Source: Acidobacteriota bacterium (GTDB lineage Bacteria > Actinomycetota > Thermoleophilia > Gaiellales > Gaiellaceae). Taken from it: 50,426 nucleotides of DNA. The notes beneath the pieces were generated by a model. It saw nothing but the letters and a program-made list of their open reading frames with translations, had not been told where the DNA came from and did no database searches. Positions 24,501-27,500 of this stretch are shown in pieces. The stretch lies in NCBI GenBank assembly GCA_028876365.1, contig JAGWRZ010000131.1, positions 1 to 50,426 of the forward strand. Reading direction: 5' to 3'. Position 1 is the stretch's first letter, and each line of letters begins with the position of its first letter. The position numbers and the translations under genes were made by a program.

Positions 24501-27500
24501 CGCGTCCAGGGGGAGCCCGAGTGTCGTGCGCGCGCCCTGGAACGTCCCCAGGTCGGCGTTGTACGCGACCGTCGCCTGTGCGCCGCCGCTGTAGGAGATC
24601 TTGTAATTCCCGCCCGTGGCGTCCACGAGCGCGAACTTCGTGCCTCCGCTGAGCGGGGCGCTCGTCACGAGATCGATCCCGGACGGGAGCACGCTCGCTC
24701 CGGTGCCGATGCCGAACACCTGGTCGAAGCTGAACGGGAAGGTGAGGGCGCCCGTCGTTGGATCGAAGTTGGCCTTGAGCGGTGTGCCGAGGCCGAGGGC
24801 GTTCGTGAGCCGGTTGAGCAGATCCTGGATCGACGAGAAGTTGAAGTCGTTGATGTCGACCTTCCCGTCGCCGTTCGCGTCCGGCTTCGTGGCGTCGCCG
24901 CTCTTGAAGAGCGGGTCGAGAATGTCGTGCTGGAACTGCTTCGCGTAGTCGAGCACCTGGCCGAGGGTGATGGACGTGAAGGGGATCTGAGTGCTGAGGA
25001 AGCCCTGGCCGGCGATCGAGGTGAAGAAGCTCGCGATCTGGCCGAGCATCGAGATGATGTCGTTCGGGCCGGCGCTGCTGAACGTCGACGAGAAGTGGTC
25101 GGCGAACGTATCCAGGAGGTTGCCGCCTCCGCCGCTCTGCGTCACCTGGATGTTCGGCTGAAGCGGCTGCGAGCCGTCTCCGAAGATCGACACGGACGGA
25201 TTGGGCGAGAAGTCGTTCGTGAACGAGATGTCGAGCTCGACGTCCAAGAGGGAGAGGTCGGTGTTCGTCAGGGAGCTCGACGTGCTGCCGAGGGTCACGC
25301 CCGAGCTGACGCTGAGGTCGAGCTTGATCGGGCTCGAGATCGTGCCGGTCGGGGTCTGGACCTGGATCGAGCTCGCCAGCTCGTCCGAGGTGATCCGGCC
25401 GTCGCTGTTCGGGTCGGTGAGCTTCAGCGTGAGCGAGCCCGCGATGTGGAACGTGTTCGTGAAGCCCGTGCCGCCCGTCTGGATCTTCGCCGACAGCAGC
25501 CCCATCGAGACGACGAGGTTGACGGCGCTGAGCGTCGCATCAACGTTGAGATCGAACTCACCGCCGGCCTGCAGGAATGGGTCTCCGGTCAGCGTCGTCG
25601 CGTCGAAGCCGAGCCCGACCTGGCCGCCGACGGTCGCCTGGACGGTGAACGTCGGCGGCGTGTTGCCCGGCTTGGTCGGGTCGGTGAGACCGATCCCGAT
25701 CGAGTCGAGCCGGGAGCCGAACGCCAGCGGGATCGTCTTCGAGATGCAGGCGAATCCGGTGCCGCAGTTGGGCGTCAGGCTCGCGGTGAGGTAGATCGCC
25801 AGATCCGTTCCCGTGGTTCCGTACGTGACCCCGAGATTCAGGCCCTTGAACGGGTTGGGGAGGCCGTCGACGTCGGAGAGGGAGCCGAGGGCCGTGTTCA
25901 GCTGGCCGACGAGGCCCGAAAGCACCGTCTGGGGAGTGACCGTCCCGCATCCTGTGGTCGTTCCGGTGAACACGCAGGTGATCTGAATCGCGATCGAGTT
26001 GAACGTGTTCGTCAGGTCGACGATCTTCGCGATCGTCGCCTGGGAGGGATCCATGAGCGGAAGCGCCATCGAGAAGTCGCCCGCGGCGCTCGCGGCTGCG
26101 TTCACCGCCGATGCGAGGTCGCCGATGGCGCCGGCGATCTCGACGACCACGTTCTTCGCCTGTGCACCCGTCCCGAGCGACGTGTCGATGTTCATCGTCG
26201 TCCCGCCGGTCGTCGCCGAGTCTCCCGTGGTCGAGTCGGAGAAGTTCGTGCCGTCGTACTTCGGCGTCGTGTCCGCCGTCAGGTCGATCTTGTCGTTGGC
26301 CGCGCCGTCGATCGTGACCTGGCCGTAGCCGTCCTCGAGCTTGTAGGTGTCGGCCGCAGAGCCGCCCTTCACCGTGATCGGATCGGTGAAGTGCGACTCG
26401 ATGCCCGCCAGGTCATAGGTCGTCGACGTGCTGCTCGACGAGCCGTCGACCGTGAGGCTCGAGACGTCGCTCAGCGGAGCGGTGAACGTCGACGTGCCTC
26501 GTGTGACCTTGAGGTCGGTGGAATCGGTGGTGACGCTGACGCTCGATGTGCCCGTATCCACCGGGACGCTCCAGGCTCCGGGGGTCGATGTGACCGTGAG
26601 AGCAGCGATCGCCGGAGTCACGGATCCCGTCAAAAGCGTCGGATCGATCGTCGCAGTCACCGTCACGACGCCCGGGGCGAGCGGGGTGAGGATCATGGGG
26701 CAGAGGCCGCCGGCATCCGTCTGGAAGTCCGAGCCCGACGGCGCACAACCCGCGGACAAGACGGTCGCGCCGGGCGCCGTCCAGAGGAGCGGCGCGTTCT
26801 CCGCCGGCTGGACAAGTGTGTCGTCCATGACGAGCGCGCTCACGAAGAGCGGGACGTTCACCGTGTCGACGACCGGCGGGGCCACGAATGTGACGGTGAA
26901 CGTGTCCGCCGACTGATACGTGCTGAAGTGCGGAAGCGTCGCGCTGATCGTGTGCGCGGCCGCGTTCACCGTTGACGAGATCTGCTGCGGGCCGTTCTGT
27001 GGGTCGTCGTAGTTGAGCCCCGTCGGCGGCGTGCCCGGGTAGCTGATCGTCAGCACGGGATCGACCGCGAACGTATGCACCTGGTTACCCGATGCGTCCA
27101 CGGCCTGAAGGTCGTATGCCGTGCCGAGCGGGCCGGGTACGGGCGTGATCGTCACCGTGAGGTCGCTCGCGACCGCTCCGGGCGCGAACGTCACGGTTGC
27201 CTTGCCGTCGGCGCTCGTGACCGTGCCGCCTGCAGTGGTGACGACACCGGATCCCTGGGTGGTCGCCGGCGGCGAAAGACCGCTGCTCGTGTTCGCATTC
27301 GGATCGGGTGCGGTTGCATCGCACGAGGTCGGGGCCGAAGTCGTCCCGCTCGTCTGGGTCGACGACGTCGTGCCGGTCGACGAGCCGCCCGAGCCGCCGG
27401 AGGTCGTGGCGGCGGCGCCGGTCGCGCCGGCGACGGTCTGCGTGCCCGGGCACGACGTGATGGTCGTGCCGCTCGTGCCGCTCGTGCTGCCCGTCGTCGT

